Source: Pseudodesulfovibrio sp. 5S69 | GTDB lineage: Bacteria; Desulfobacterota; Desulfovibrionia; Desulfovibrionales; Desulfovibrionaceae | Direction: 5' to 3' | Assembly: GCF_037094465.1 (NCBI RefSeq) | Contig: NZ_CP146609.1 | Location: 372,001-436,000 of the forward strand | DNA: 64,000 nucleotides | Part shown: positions 37,133 to 48,848 of the stretch, in pieces | Layout: every line of letters starts with the position of its first letter | How positions within the stretch are numbered: position 1 is the stretch's first letter | Notes under the pieces: generated by a model | Databases searched by the model: none | What the model was told of the DNA's origin: nothing | What the model saw: only the letters and a program-made list of their open reading frames with translations | Translations under genes and position numbers: made by a program

Positions 37133-37254
37133 AGGCGTGGGCGGAACCCGAAAGAACGCCCTTGCGGCGTTTTCTTACTCCCGAAAAGCGATAGAGCTTT
37201 CCGCGCTCTGCCTTTCCCAAAAAACAACCCGCGATTTCGGGCAGGAAAAACGGC
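37133..37254 (-). repeat. Intergenic repeat module 3, copy d
   Basis: Same boxes as 29591-29713 (GGCGGAACCCG, CCCTTGCGGCGTTTTCTTAC, CCCGCGATTTCGGGCAGGAA). The last box recurs inverted at 37294-37310, so a 17-base inverted repeat brackets the hairpin that follows. Confidence 0.8.
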
Positions 37255-37283
37255 GTGCGTCTTCCGGTGAAGAAGCACGCCGC
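37251..37283 (-). terminator. Hairpin with minus-strand T-run between module 3 and inverted module 1
   Basis: CGGCGTGC (37251-37258) pairs with GCACGCCG around an inner GTCTTC-CGGT-GAAGA stem. On the minus strand the hairpin is followed by TTTTT, the layout of an intrinsic terminator for transcripts coming from murI about 200 bases away. Confidence 0.6.
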
Positions 37284-37386
37284 TTGATCCGTTGTTCCTG
37301 CCCGAAATCGCCCACCGGCACAGCGGAAGGCGTTCGCGTCTCGTCCTTCCGCGCCCGCACGTCCCTGAGCGAAGCGAACAGGGGAT

Positions 37387-37471
37387 TCTTAAGGCCCTCG
37401 GCCTTAAGCGGGTGCAGGGCAGCGCCCTGCCCGTCGGAGACGCCCGCCCGGCGAGGGCCCGCCGGAGGCAT
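37387..37471 (-). repeat. Inverted copy f of repeat module 1, after murI
   Basis: Read on the minus strand it begins ATGCCTCCGGCGG six bases past the murI stop and carries two perfect hairpins: GCAGGGC-AGC-GCCCTGC (37414-37430) and CTTAAGGCC-CTC-GGCCTTAAG (37388-37408). It faces copy d across the same convergent gap. Confidence 0.8.
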
Positions 37472-37476
37472 TCCCC

Positions 37477-38316
37477 TTACAGATCGACCAGTTCCACGTC
37501 GGTCTCGGCGATGGGTGTGCCGAGGAAGCGGGAGCCGGTACGGGCGAAGCGGGGGACGTCGTCGGTGGTCAGGTAGCGGGTGGAGCCGCAGCCGTTTTCG
37601 GGTCGGCCGAGGCGCAGGCGGTCGAGTTCCCGGTACACGGTTTCGGCGGTGGTGGCGGCGGAGTCCACGATGGTGGTTGGGGCGGGCACCACGTTGCGGA
37701 TGGCGGGTGCCAGCAGCGGGAAATGGGTGCAGCCGAGCACGAGGGTGTCGGGGATGACGGGGTGGCCGGTGCCGGACGCGGGTTTGAAGATGGGGTCGAG
37801 ATAGCGGGCGGCCACGGCCTCGGGCACCTGGCCGTCGGTCCAGCCCTCTTCGGCCAGGGCCACGAACAGCGGGCAGGGGTGGCCGATGATCCGGGCCTGG
37901 GGCTTGAGGGCGTGGATGGCGCGCTGGTAGGCTCCGCCCGCGATGGTCGATTCCGTGGCGATGACGGCCACGGCCTGGTTGGCAGTGGCCTCGCAGGCGG
38001 CGCGCGCGCCGGGTTCGACCACGCCGATGACGGGCACGCCGGGGTTGGCCCGGCGCAGGGCGTCGAGCGCCACGGCCGAGGCGGTGTTGCAGGCCACCAC
38101 GAGCAGCTTGATGCCGCGCTTGATCAACTCCGCGCCGCACTGCACGCCGTAGCGGGTGACGGTCTGGGGCGACTTGGTCCCGTAGGGCAGGCGCGCGGTA
38201 TCGCCGAGATAGACGACGTCCTCGCACGGCATGCGCTCGCGCAGGGCCTTGAGCACGGTCAATCCGCCCACGCCCGAATCGAACATGCCAATGGGCAACT
38301 TTGCCTGATTTTTCAT
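37477..38316 (-). CDS. murI: Glutamate racemase
   Basis: A 279-residue protein with both catalytic Cys motifs of the family: VVACNTAS and LGCTHFPLL, plus the start GMFDSGVGGLTVLKAL and IGVVEPGA. It interconverts L- and D-glutamate for peptidoglycan. The ATG at 38316 has GGAG 9 bases upstream; an in-frame ATG at 38331 has none. It is followed after 6 bases by an inverted repeat module. Confidence 0.95.
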   Translation of the reverse strand: MKNQAKLPIGMFDSGVGGLTVLKALRERMPCEDVVYLGDTARLPYGTKSPQTVTRYGVQCGAELIKRGIKLLVVACNTASAVALDALRRANPGVPVIGVVEPGARAACEATANQAVAVIATESTIAGGAYQRAIHALKPQARIIGHPCPLFVALAEEGWTDGQVPEAVAARYLDPIFKPASGTGHPVIPDTLVLGCTHFPLLAPAIRNVVPAPTTIVDSAATTAETVYRELDRLRLGRPENGCGSTRYLTTDDVPRFARTGSRFLGTPIAETDVELVDL

Positions 38317-38367
38317 TTTTTCCGACTCCATGCGATGCGTTTCTCCCCTTCGCGCCTCGAAGTCTAC

Positions 38368-38385
38368 ACATTTTCATGAAAATGT
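38368..38385. promoter_or_regulatory. Perfect 18-bp palindrome upstream of murI
   Basis: ACATTTTCATGAAAATGT is an exact palindrome 51 bases upstream of the murI start and 40 bases past the EAL-HDOD stop. No T-run follows it directly, so an operator is likelier than a terminator. I do not recognise the binding protein. Confidence 0.5.
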
Positions 38386-38425
38386 CTAAATAATCGGGAT
38401 TGTGGCGACGGGCCGGACTCGCGGG

Positions 38426-39676
38426 TCATTCGGCCTTGGAGTAGCCGAGCGTCTTCTGGGTCCAGCTACGGGACTGGATGTAGAGCAGTTCGGCCTGGAA
38501 GGAGTCCAGTTCAAGCCTCTTCAGGCGCTGCGAAGTCTCGCCCCACTGGCCACGCTCGTAGCTGGCGGCCAGGCGCAGGAGATCGTAGAGGTCGCCGGTG
38601 CCGTGCAGGGCCTGGACCACGGACTCCTCCAGGGGGAGGGCCTTGAGGATGTCGCTCATATCCATGCCGAGCATGGCGTCGAGCAGGGAGAAGAGCCCGG
38701 TCATGAACAGGGTGTCGGGCTCGCACACGGGCCGGTTGGAGCAAGAGCAGGCGGACTCCAGGAACTTGGCCCGGTGCACGGCCAGGTAGGCCAGTTCCGC
38801 GGCCCTGGGCGACGGGTTGAGGTCGGCGATGATCACGCTGCGCAGCCACTGCTTGGCCCGGATCATGCCGAGCATGTCGATGGCCCGCTTGGCCGAGGTG
38901 ATCTTCTTGGCCAGGCCGAACCCGGCGGAGTTGACGTAACGGAAGAGGCGGTAGGTCAGGCTCGGATCGGACTGGAGGATGGCCGCCAGGCGGGCGGGCT
39001 CGAAGTCCGGCTTGGCCAGTTCGCCGAGGACCTGGAGCTTGGTGGTTTCGGCCGCGGTCAGCTTGCGGCCGGGGATGATCTCCGGGCGGCTGAAGAAGAA
39101 CCCCTGGAACAGGGAGAAATCCAGGTCGCGCAAGGTCTTGAAGGTCTCGTTGTCCTCGACCTTTTCGGCCAGCAGGGTCAGGCCTTCGGGCAGCCTGGCG
39201 ACAGCCTCCGTGATGCGCGCCGGGTCGGCGTCCAGGGCCAGGATGTCCATCTTGACGATGTCGGCCAGCTCCAGGAAGGGGCGTAGCGCGTCCTGGCCGA
39301 AGAAATCGTCCACGGCCAGCGTGTAGCCCGCGTCCTTGAGGCGGCGGGCCGCGGCCAGGGTCTTCTTGTTCGGGCGGACGTTTTCCAGGATCTCGATCAC
39401 GCAACGGTCCCTGGGCAGGGCGAATCCGGCGTCGTCGACGAGCAGCTTTTCCGGGAAATTGATAAGGATGCGGGCGGCCTGATCCATACCCTCGGCGGCC
39501 AGGGTCAGGCCGTCGGCGATGACCGAGGCCGTGGCCTGGGACTCGTCGGCGATGACGGCCACGTTGTCCCGGCCGGCGCGGAAGAGCAGTTCGTATCCCC
39601 ACACGGACTCGTCCGGCGTGAAGACCGGCTGCCGCGCAATGAACATGGATTCAAAAGGTTCGGTCTTGCCCTGCAT
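38426..39676 (-). CDS. EAL-HDOD (YuxH-type) signalling protein
   Basis: A 416-residue homologue of the 8008-9258 product. The divergent EAL domain (FIARQPVFTPDESVWGYELL) keeps YELLF, where catalytic EAL domains carry the EAL metal ligand, but other catalytic residues such as the DDFG context (VDDFFGQDAL) appear altered. An HDOD domain follows (about residues 205-400, LQSDPSLTYRLFRYVNSAGF). It heads a run of three minus-strand HD-type genes upstream, but its start has its own AGGAGAC ribosome site. It probably acts as a scaffold in nucleotide signalling. Confidence 0.83.
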   Translation of the reverse strand: MQGKTEPFESMFIARQPVFTPDESVWGYELLFRAGRDNVAVIADESQATASVIADGLTLAAEGMDQAARILINFPEKLLVDDAGFALPRDRCVIEILENVRPNKKTLAAARRLKDAGYTLAVDDFFGQDALRPFLELADIVKMDILALDADPARITEAVARLPEGLTLLAEKVEDNETFKTLRDLDFSLFQGFFFSRPEIIPGRKLTAAETTKLQVLGELAKPDFEPARLAAILQSDPSLTYRLFRYVNSAGFGLAKKITSAKRAIDMLGMIRAKQWLRSVIIADLNPSPRAAELAYLAVHRAKFLESACSCSNRPVCEPDTLFMTGLFSLLDAMLGMDMSDILKALPLEESVVQALHGTGDLYDLLRLAASYERGQWGETSQRLKRLELDSFQAELLYIQSRSWTQKTLGYSKAE

Positions 39677-39727
39677 ATGTCGTCGTCTCCTGTATGGCCC
39701 TGTTCCGCGGGGGCCGGACGCGGCCCG

Positions 39728-40639
39728 TCAGCAGAGGGGCTCCTGGCTGTTGTTGCGCCTGAGCCCGGCCATGAATACATCCAGGTCGTCGCCGCATTCG
39801 GCCAGTATCTTGTCCAGGTAGGTCAGGTTGCGGTCTATGGCCTCCCGGTAGAGGTCCTTGTCCACTTTCCGGCGCGACCGGAAATAACCGAGCATGTTGC
39901 GGTCCGCGCCCTTGAATTCCTCGTCCAGCCGTTTGCGGGCCACGTCCTTGTAGAAGGACCGGGTCTTGAGCACCAGGTCGAAGGCGCTGTCGTAGCCGGG
40001 CAGCTTGGCCTCCTTGAACTCCTCGAAGAGCAGGAGGAGCTTTTCCAGGTAGTAGCGGTCGGCGATCTGGGCCAGCAGGTCGGCGGAACCCGTGAAATGA
40101 CCCATTCTGCGCATGGCCTCGGTGCGGAAGACGATCTTGGACGGGGACATGGCCAGGATCGTGCAACGGATGCAGTCGGCGATGTCCTCGATGTCCTGTT
40201 CGTCCAGCACGCCGTCCAGGTAACAGCGCATGAACTGGATGGAGCGTTCCTCGTGGCCCACGGTGTGCTTGGCCCCGGTGCCCTGGGTGTCGTCCACGTC
40301 CTGGATCAGCCCGACGTCGTGGAACAGGGCGGCCAGCAGCCCCTTGAGGCAGTCGGCCTCGGCAAAGGGTTCGTCACCGAGCATGGCTCCGTAGATCAGC
40401 CGGGCCGCGGCCAGGACCACGGAGCAGGTGTGCTCGAAGTTGTGGTATTTGGTGTTGCTCGCCCGGTAGCCGGGGTAGCGGCCCGCGAAGAGCCGTTCCA
40501 CGTCGTCGAAGGCGCGGCGAAAGACCCGGCCGTCGTAGTCGGGGAAGAAGGCCCGCATGAGGTCCTCGCTCTCCCGGCGCACGCACTCGGCGTCCACCGG
40601 GTCGACAAAGTCATACAGTTTCATCTCGGAGGATGCCAT
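39728..40639 (-). CDS. HD-domain phosphohydrolase-like protein
   Basis: A 303-residue protein with an HD-type metal-binding core: TKYHNFEHTCSVVLAA, then LLAALFHDVGLIQDV (the HD pair) and a distal HTVGHEERS. The YHNxxH start resembles cyclic-nucleotide phosphodiesterases of the HD superfamily. It lacks the GYP motif and EAL, so it could hydrolyse a nucleotide or be purely regulatory. It starts 4 bases after the HD-GYP stop, so the two genes are one transcript. Confidence 0.82.
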   Translation of the reverse strand: MASSEMKLYDFVDPVDAECVRRESEDLMRAFFPDYDGRVFRRAFDDVERLFAGRYPGYRASNTKYHNFEHTCSVVLAAARLIYGAMLGDEPFAEADCLKGLLAALFHDVGLIQDVDDTQGTGAKHTVGHEERSIQFMRCYLDGVLDEQDIEDIADCIRCTILAMSPSKIVFRTEAMRRMGHFTGSADLLAQIADRYYLEKLLLLFEEFKEAKLPGYDSAFDLVLKTRSFYKDVARKRLDEEFKGADRNMLGYFRSRRKVDKDLYREAIDRNLTYLDKILAECGDDLDVFMAGLRRNNSQEPLC

Positions 40640-40643
40640 GCGC

Positions 40644-41882
40644 CTACGCCCCGGGGGTTTCCACCCACTTGTCGCGGATGGCCTTGATGACGTCGAAAAT
40701 CTCCAGGAAGATTTCCACTATCTCGGGGTCGAAGTGGGTGCCCGCGTCCTTTTCCAGGATGCCCAGGCACTTCTCGTCCGGGAACGGGTCTTTGTACGAC
40801 CGGGGGGAGGCCAGGGCGTCATACACATCGGCCACCGCGCAGATGCGCGCCGACAGGGGAATGCCCTCGCCGCTCATGGGCGCGCCGCCGATCTCCGGGG
40901 CCTCGGCCCAGACCTGGTCCCGGGGGATGGAGGGGTAGCCCCGGCCCGCCCATTTTTCGTGGTGGCACAGGGCGATCTCCATGGACATGCGGTCCAGTTC
41001 CGAGGTCTGGTTCTTGAAGAGCCGGGCCCCGTAGACCGTGTGCCACTTCATGATGTCGTACTCCTCGTCGGTCAGCTTGGCGGGCTTCTTGAGGATGGCG
41101 TCGGAGATGCCGACCTTGCCCACGTCGTGGAGCATGGCGGCCAGGCGCAGGTTGTCGCGGGTGTTCTTGATCTCCTTGGCGGAGTGACCCCGGCGGGCGG
41201 CCCAGGTGCCGTAGATTTCCGCGCAGTACGCGCCCACCCGCTGGACGTGCGCCCCGGTCTCGGCCGGGTCGCGCAGCTCGGCCATCTGCATCATGCGCAG
41301 AATGAGCTCGCGGTTCATGATGCCGCGCTCGATGGCCACCGAGGCGTTGTTGCAGAACAGGGGGATGTAGGTCCTGGCCTCGTCGGAGAAGGGAACCACC
41401 GCGCCGGACTCGTTCTTGGCGTTGATCAACTGCATGACCCCGACCAGCCTGCTCTCCTGGGCGATGAGCGGGATGGTCAGCATGCTGGTGGTCCGGAAGC
41501 CGGACTTTTCGTCAAAGGACTTGTTGAAGGAAAAGGGCAAGGTCGGGTCCAACTCGTAGGCGTCGTCGATGGCCAGGCTCTGCCGGGTCTTGGCCACGTA
41601 GCCGACGATGGACTGTTCGCTGATGGGGATGCCGAAATTCTGGTACAGGGCGGCGTTGGCGGCCTCGGCCTTGAACAGGGTGTCGTTCTGGACGTAGCTG
41701 AAGATCAGCCGGTCGTTGTCCACCAGGAATATGGACCCGGCGTCCGCGCCGGAAAACCGCCTGGATTCCTGGAGGATCTTGTCCAGGATCGTGTCCACGT
41801 CCTTGAGCTGGTTGACCTCGTCCGTGATCTTGAGAATCGTCAACACCGCGTCGTCGCGGCCCTCCAATCGTTCGATGCCCAT
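40644..41882 (-). CDS. GAF-HD-GYP c-di-GMP phosphodiesterase
   Basis: A 412-residue protein with a GAF domain (about 25-190; ILQESRRFSGADAGSIFLVD) and an HD-GYP domain (about 195-400; RDPAETGAHVQRVGAYC, AAMLHDVGKVGISDAIL, HHEKWAGRGYPSIPRD). All visible metal ligands and the GYP triad (RGYP) are present, so c-di-GMP hydrolysis to GMP is likely. GGAGG lies before ATG 41882. The next gene on the transcript is the HD protein at 39728. Confidence 0.87.
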   Translation of the reverse strand: MGIERLEGRDDAVLTILKITDEVNQLKDVDTILDKILQESRRFSGADAGSIFLVDNDRLIFSYVQNDTLFKAEAANAALYQNFGIPISEQSIVGYVAKTRQSLAIDDAYELDPTLPFSFNKSFDEKSGFRTTSMLTIPLIAQESRLVGVMQLINAKNESGAVVPFSDEARTYIPLFCNNASVAIERGIMNRELILRMMQMAELRDPAETGAHVQRVGAYCAEIYGTWAARRGHSAKEIKNTRDNLRLAAMLHDVGKVGISDAILKKPAKLTDEEYDIMKWHTVYGARLFKNQTSELDRMSMEIALCHHEKWAGRGYPSIPRDQVWAEAPEIGGAPMSGEGIPLSARICAVADVYDALASPRSYKDPFPDEKCLGILEKDAGTHFDPEIVEIFLEIFDVIKAIRDKWVETPGA

Positions 41883-42044
41883 GTCGGCCCCCTCCGGGTT
41901 GCTGCTTCTCCAACTATCCCCATTCCCGAGGATAAATCAATGATTCTATCGGGTGCGGCGTCTCCTGCGCGGACGCCCGCGCGGGGAAAAAGGGGTGGGG
42001 CCTTGTGCCGGGGTACCCTCCCCCTTTCCCCCGGACGCGGCGGC

Positions 42045-42392
42045 CTAGATTTCCGGAATGCCTTTGGGGATGAGGCAGACGAGAACCATGGGCACGTCGC
42101 CTGTGTTGACCACGTGGTGCTCCTCGTCCGGGGCTACGTAGACCACGCTGCCCGGCCCGAGGGCCAGCTTTTCGCCGTTCCTGACCACGTAGCCGGTGCC
42201 CGCGTGGTAGAACTGCTGGTGTTCCCACGGGTGGGCGTGAGGCGGGATCTGCGCGCCGGGTTCGAGCTCGATGACCCGCATGCAGAAATTGACGTCGTCG
42301 TCGGCCTTGCCGATGACCACCCGGCCCGTCACGCCCGGCCCGGCCACCTTCAGTTCCACGGGATCCACGTCCGTATACTGGATAACCTTCAT
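42045..42392 (-). CDS. Small cupin-domain protein
   Basis: The 115-residue protein is a single cupin with motif 1 (IPPHAHPWEHQQFYHAGTG, two or three His plus Glu ligands) and motif 2 (VVYVAPDEEHHVVN). Metal binding is expected; the substrate is unknown. The gene is preceded by AGGAGAAAACGAG. It is downstream of hcp but separated by the hcp terminator at 42515-42546. Confidence 0.85.
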   Translation of the reverse strand: MKVIQYTDVDPVELKVAGPGVTGRVVIGKADDDVNFCMRVIELEPGAQIPPHAHPWEHQQFYHAGTGYVVRNGEKLALGPGSVVYVAPDEEHHVVNTGDVPMVLVCLIPKGIPEI

Positions 42393-42482
42393 CTCGTTTT
42401 CTCCTGTCTGTTGGCGTTGCGCCCCACCCTTGAACCGGATGGGCCAAGGCAGGCTAGCACAGCCCCGGAGCGGACGCCAGAC

Positions 42483-42512
42483 GCGCAGGCCCGCTTCCGG
42501 ACGGGCCTGCGC
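42483..42512. repeat. Perfect 11-bp inverted repeat
   Basis: GCGCAGGCCCG (42483-42493) pairs with CGGGCCTGCGC (42502-42512), 8-base loop. It lies between the hcp terminator and the cupin start. It may be a second terminator-like hairpin or an upstream leader hairpin of the cupin gene. Confidence 0.6.
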
Positions 42513-42514
42513 GC

Positions 42515-42546
42515 AAAAAAAAGCCCGCCGGTTCGCACCGGCGGGC
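42515..42546 (-). terminator. Intrinsic terminator of hcp
   Basis: On the minus strand, a perfect 10-bp stem (GCCCGCCGGT with ACCGGCGGGC, 4-base loop) is followed by TTTTTTTT. It starts 23 bases past the hcp stop. Confidence 0.9.
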
Positions 42547-42569
42547 CGTGTTTTCGTCGCGCCCTTGGG

Positions 42570-44177
42570 CTAGCCCAGGATCTCGGCCAGGTCGGCCTCG
42601 GGGGTGGTGATGGGGGCGATGTTGTAGTTCTCGACCAGCAGGTTGAGGACGTTGGGGGTGATGAAGGACGGCAGGGACGGCCCGAGCTTGATGTTCTTGA
42701 TGCCGAGCGCGAGCAGGGACAGGAGGATGGCCACGGCCTTCTGTTCGTACCAGGACAGGATCAGGGAGAGCGGCAGGTCGTTGACCCCGCAGTCGAAGGC
42801 CTTGGCCAGGGCCAGGGCGATCTGGACCGCGGAGTAGGCGTCGTTGCACTGGCCCACGTCGAGCAGGCGCGGGATGCCGCCGATATCGCCGAGCTGCTTG
42901 TCGAAGAAGCGGAACTTGCCGCAGGCCAGGGTCAGGATGACCGTGTCGGCCGGGGCCTGCTCCACGAACTCGGTGTAGTAGTTGCGGCCGGGCTTGGCGC
43001 CGTCGCAGCCGCCCACCAGGAAGAAGTGGCGGATGTCGCCGGACTTGACCGCGTTGATAACCGTGTCGGCCACGGACATGACCGCGTTGCGGGCAAAACC
43101 GGTCATTACCGATCCCTTATCGATATCCGCTTCAAATCCCGGCATGGCCAGGGCCCGCTCGATGACGGGAGTGAAATCGTCATTCCCAACATGGACCGCG
43201 CCGGGCCAGCCCACCAGGCCGGTGGTGAAGATGTTCTCGATATACTTTTTGGGGTCCTGGATGCAGTTGGTGGTCATCAGGATGGCGCCCGGGAACTCGG
43301 CAAATTCCTTTTTCTGGTTCTGCCAGGCAGTGCCGTAGTGGCCGGCCAGATGCGGATACTTGTGCAGCTCGGGATAGCCATGGCAGGGCAGCATCTCGCC
43401 GTGGGTGTAGACGTTGATGCCTTTGCCCTCGGTCTGCTTGAGCAGGGTTTCGAGGTCCTTGAGGTCGTGGCCGGAGACCAGGATGGCCTTGCCCGCGGTG
43501 GGGCCGAGCTTGACCTGGGTGGGCACGGGATGGCCGTAGGCCGAGGTGTTGGCGTCGTCCAGCAGCTCCATGGCCCGGATGTTGATGCGTCCGCACTCGA
43601 GCCCGGCCTCCACAGCCTGCTCCAGGGTCAGGCCGGTGGCCAGGGTGGCGACCAGCAGCCCCTGGAACTTGGCGTACAGCTCGTCGTCCTCCTTGCCGAG
43701 GATGGCGGCGTGGTCCATGTAGGCGGCCACGCCCTTGAGGCCGTAGGTCAGGGTGTGCTTCAGGGACTTGATGTCCGCATTCGGCTCGGGGTCGGACTCC
43801 ACGCCGACCGCCTTGCCCTGGGCCACCATGCCGGGGATGTCGAGGGCCGGGGCCATCGTGGCCGGGCCGCCGAACTCCACGCCCGAGACCTTGGCCTTGA
43901 GCCCTTCGCGCAGGGACACGCACTTGTTGATCAGGGTGACGAACCGGGCGTCGTCGAAATTCACGTTGGTCAGGGTGGAGAAGACCGCCTCGGAGATGAA
44001 GCGGTTCACCTCATTATCTTCAATGCCCTGTCCGCGGGCAGCCACGGCCACCTGGGCGAGGCCTTTGGTCAGGTGGAGGAGAAGGTCCTGGAGGGTGGCG
44101 GTGGAATCGGTCTTGCCGCACACGCCGATTTTGGTGCAACCGCCCTTGGCGGTCTGTTCACACTGGTAACAAAACAT
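42570..44177 (-). CDS. hcp: Hybrid cluster protein (hydroxylamine reductase)
   Basis: A 535-residue hybrid cluster protein with the N-terminal 4Fe cluster Cys residues 3, 6, 14 and 20 (MFCYQCEQTAKGGC, GVCG), and hybrid cluster ligand regions later (YTHGEMLPCHGYPE, TTNCIQDPK, FLVGGCDGAKPGR, LDVGQCNDAYS). Hcp reduces NO or hydroxylamine and protects anaerobes from nitrosative stress. The ATG is preceded by AAAGGAGCGAACC. It has its own regulated promoter with an FNR/HcpR-type palindrome (44248-44261) and its own terminator, so it is a single-gene transcript. No hcr reductase is adjacent. Confidence 0.95.
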   Translation of the reverse strand: MFCYQCEQTAKGGCTKIGVCGKTDSTATLQDLLLHLTKGLAQVAVAARGQGIEDNEVNRFISEAVFSTLTNVNFDDARFVTLINKCVSLREGLKAKVSGVEFGGPATMAPALDIPGMVAQGKAVGVESDPEPNADIKSLKHTLTYGLKGVAAYMDHAAILGKEDDELYAKFQGLLVATLATGLTLEQAVEAGLECGRINIRAMELLDDANTSAYGHPVPTQVKLGPTAGKAILVSGHDLKDLETLLKQTEGKGINVYTHGEMLPCHGYPELHKYPHLAGHYGTAWQNQKKEFAEFPGAILMTTNCIQDPKKYIENIFTTGLVGWPGAVHVGNDDFTPVIERALAMPGFEADIDKGSVMTGFARNAVMSVADTVINAVKSGDIRHFFLVGGCDGAKPGRNYYTEFVEQAPADTVILTLACGKFRFFDKQLGDIGGIPRLLDVGQCNDAYSAVQIALALAKAFDCGVNDLPLSLILSWYEQKAVAILLSLLALGIKNIKLGPSLPSFITPNVLNLLVENYNIAPITTPEADLAEILG

Positions 44178-44219
44178 GGTTCGCTCCTTTGTTTTGATGA
44201 ATTGCTCTCGATGCGTCCA

Positions 44220-44261
44220 AGGATAGGGCTCCCGGGGAAACGGGAGTATGATTTAAGTCAA
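44220..44261 (-). promoter_or_regulatory. hcp promoter with FNR/HcpR-type operator
   Basis: ATGATTTAAGTCAA (44248-44261) matches TTGATnnnnATCAA in 8 of 10 fixed positions. On the minus strand TATCCT (44225-44220) lies so that a start near 44213 would put the operator centre at -41.5, the class II activator position. Confidence 0.6.
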
Positions 44262-44287
44262 AAAACAGGGAAAAAACGAAAAAGATC

Positions 44288-44309
44288 ATCTCGACCCGCG
44301 GGTTGAGAT
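44288..44309. repeat. 22-bp near-palindrome in the hcp/VOC divergent region
   Basis: ATCTCGACCC-GC-GGGTTGAGAT is an inverted repeat with one mismatch pair, about 170 bases upstream of the VOC start and 110 upstream of hcp. It could be an operator for either gene. Confidence 0.45.
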
Positions 44310-44479
44310 TCAAGCCCGAAAGGACTATCCTCCCGGCATGACTCGAACAATCGCCGTCCTCCCGGCCGATGGCGCAGGCGCATAGCCGGGCGCGGGCAAG
44401 GAGCTGCCCGGAGGCCGCTCCGTGTGACAATACCGACGGCGATCGAACAACCTTTTTGTAGTACACGCGAGGCGGAGAC

Positions 44480-45166
44480 ATGCGTACCCGACTGGATCAT
44501 ATCGTCATTGCGGCCACGGACATGGAACAAGGCGTGATCTGGGCCGAGAAACGGCTCGGCGTGCGCGTGCCGCGCGGCGGAGTGCACGAGACCATGGGCA
44601 CCCGTAACCACGTCATGCGCATCGGCGAGGAAATGTTCCTGGAGATCATCGCCATCAACCCGGACGGGCCGGTCCCGGCCAAGCCGCGCTGGTTCGGCCT
44701 GGACGACCCCGCGGTGCGCGAGCGGCTGGACCGTTCGCCCGCCTTCCTGGGCTGGGTGGCCAACACCGACGACCTCGACGCCTTCCTGGACGCGGCCCCC
44801 ATGTCCTTTGGCCGGGCCACGCCGGTCAGCCGGGGCGAGCTCAACTGGCGGTTCGCCCTGCCCTCGGACGGGCGGCTCCTGGCCGGAGGCATGCTGCCCT
44901 ACGCCATCCAGTGGCAGACCGGGTCCCACCCGGCCCTGGCCATGCCCGATCTGAACTGCCGCCTGCTCGGACTGGACATCTACCACCCGTACCCCGAGTG
45001 GCTGGGCGGAATCCTTGAGGCCGTGGGCCCGGTGGACATGGTCGAAATGCACCCTCTGCCGCCCATGGAGCTGCCTCGCATGGCCGCGCGCATCGACACG
45101 CCGGAGGGCGTTCGCCTGCTGGAGACCATGCCCGGCGCCTGCGGTTGCCCGCCGCACCGGGGATAG
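44480..45166 (+). CDS. VOC superfamily (glyoxalase-like) protein
   Basis: A 228-residue protein with an N-terminal VOC beta-alpha-beta fold (RLDHIVIAATDMEQGVIWAE; GTRNHVMRIGEEMFLEIIAI gives the His/Glu metal ligands). The second half (LNWRFALPSDGRL, LPYAIQW) fits the Glyoxalase_3-like subset. The substrate is unknown. The start has GGAGAC upstream. It is divergent from hcp. Confidence 0.82.
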   Translation: MRTRLDHIVIAATDMEQGVIWAEKRLGVRVPRGGVHETMGTRNHVMRIGEEMFLEIIAINPDGPVPAKPRWFGLDDPAVRERLDRSPAFLGWVANTDDLDAFLDAAPMSFGRATPVSRGELNWRFALPSDGRLLAGGMLPYAIQWQTGSHPALAMPDLNCRLLGLDIYHPYPEWLGGILEAVGPVDMVEMHPLPPMELPRMAARIDTPEGVRLLETMPGACGCPPHRG

Positions 45167-45246
45167 CACGACCAGACGGGCACCGGCTTTATTTATTCCC
45201 GCGCATTTGTTAAAGAACGGACGGTTGTCCCCTGCCAGGAGTGGTC

Positions 45247-48750
<3,504 letters not shown>

Positions 48751-48848
48751 GATTTTACAGGGACATAATGTCCCAAGTAGAGGTGAGAGATGTCCAATCC
48801 ACCATTGTCCAGGTCCACAGGCCCACGCTTTCGAAAAGGAGGGGATCC

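Noticed and set aside
36953..37471. Insertion sequence or CRISPR array as explanation for the repeats
   Set aside because: There is no transposase frame, no regular spacer length and no short direct repeats of constant length; the units are few and contain varied hairpins.
40557..44306. A 1249-codon open frame on the plus strand across HD-GYP and hcp genes
   Set aside because: It is antisense to well-recognised genes, is made of low-complexity Gly/Val/His/Asp-rich sequence typical of the complement of GC-rich codons, and has no known domain.
44310..44470. Possible riboswitch in the leader of the VOC gene
   Set aside because: There are GC-rich inverted pieces, but I could not fit any known class, and the region has no conserved core I recognise.
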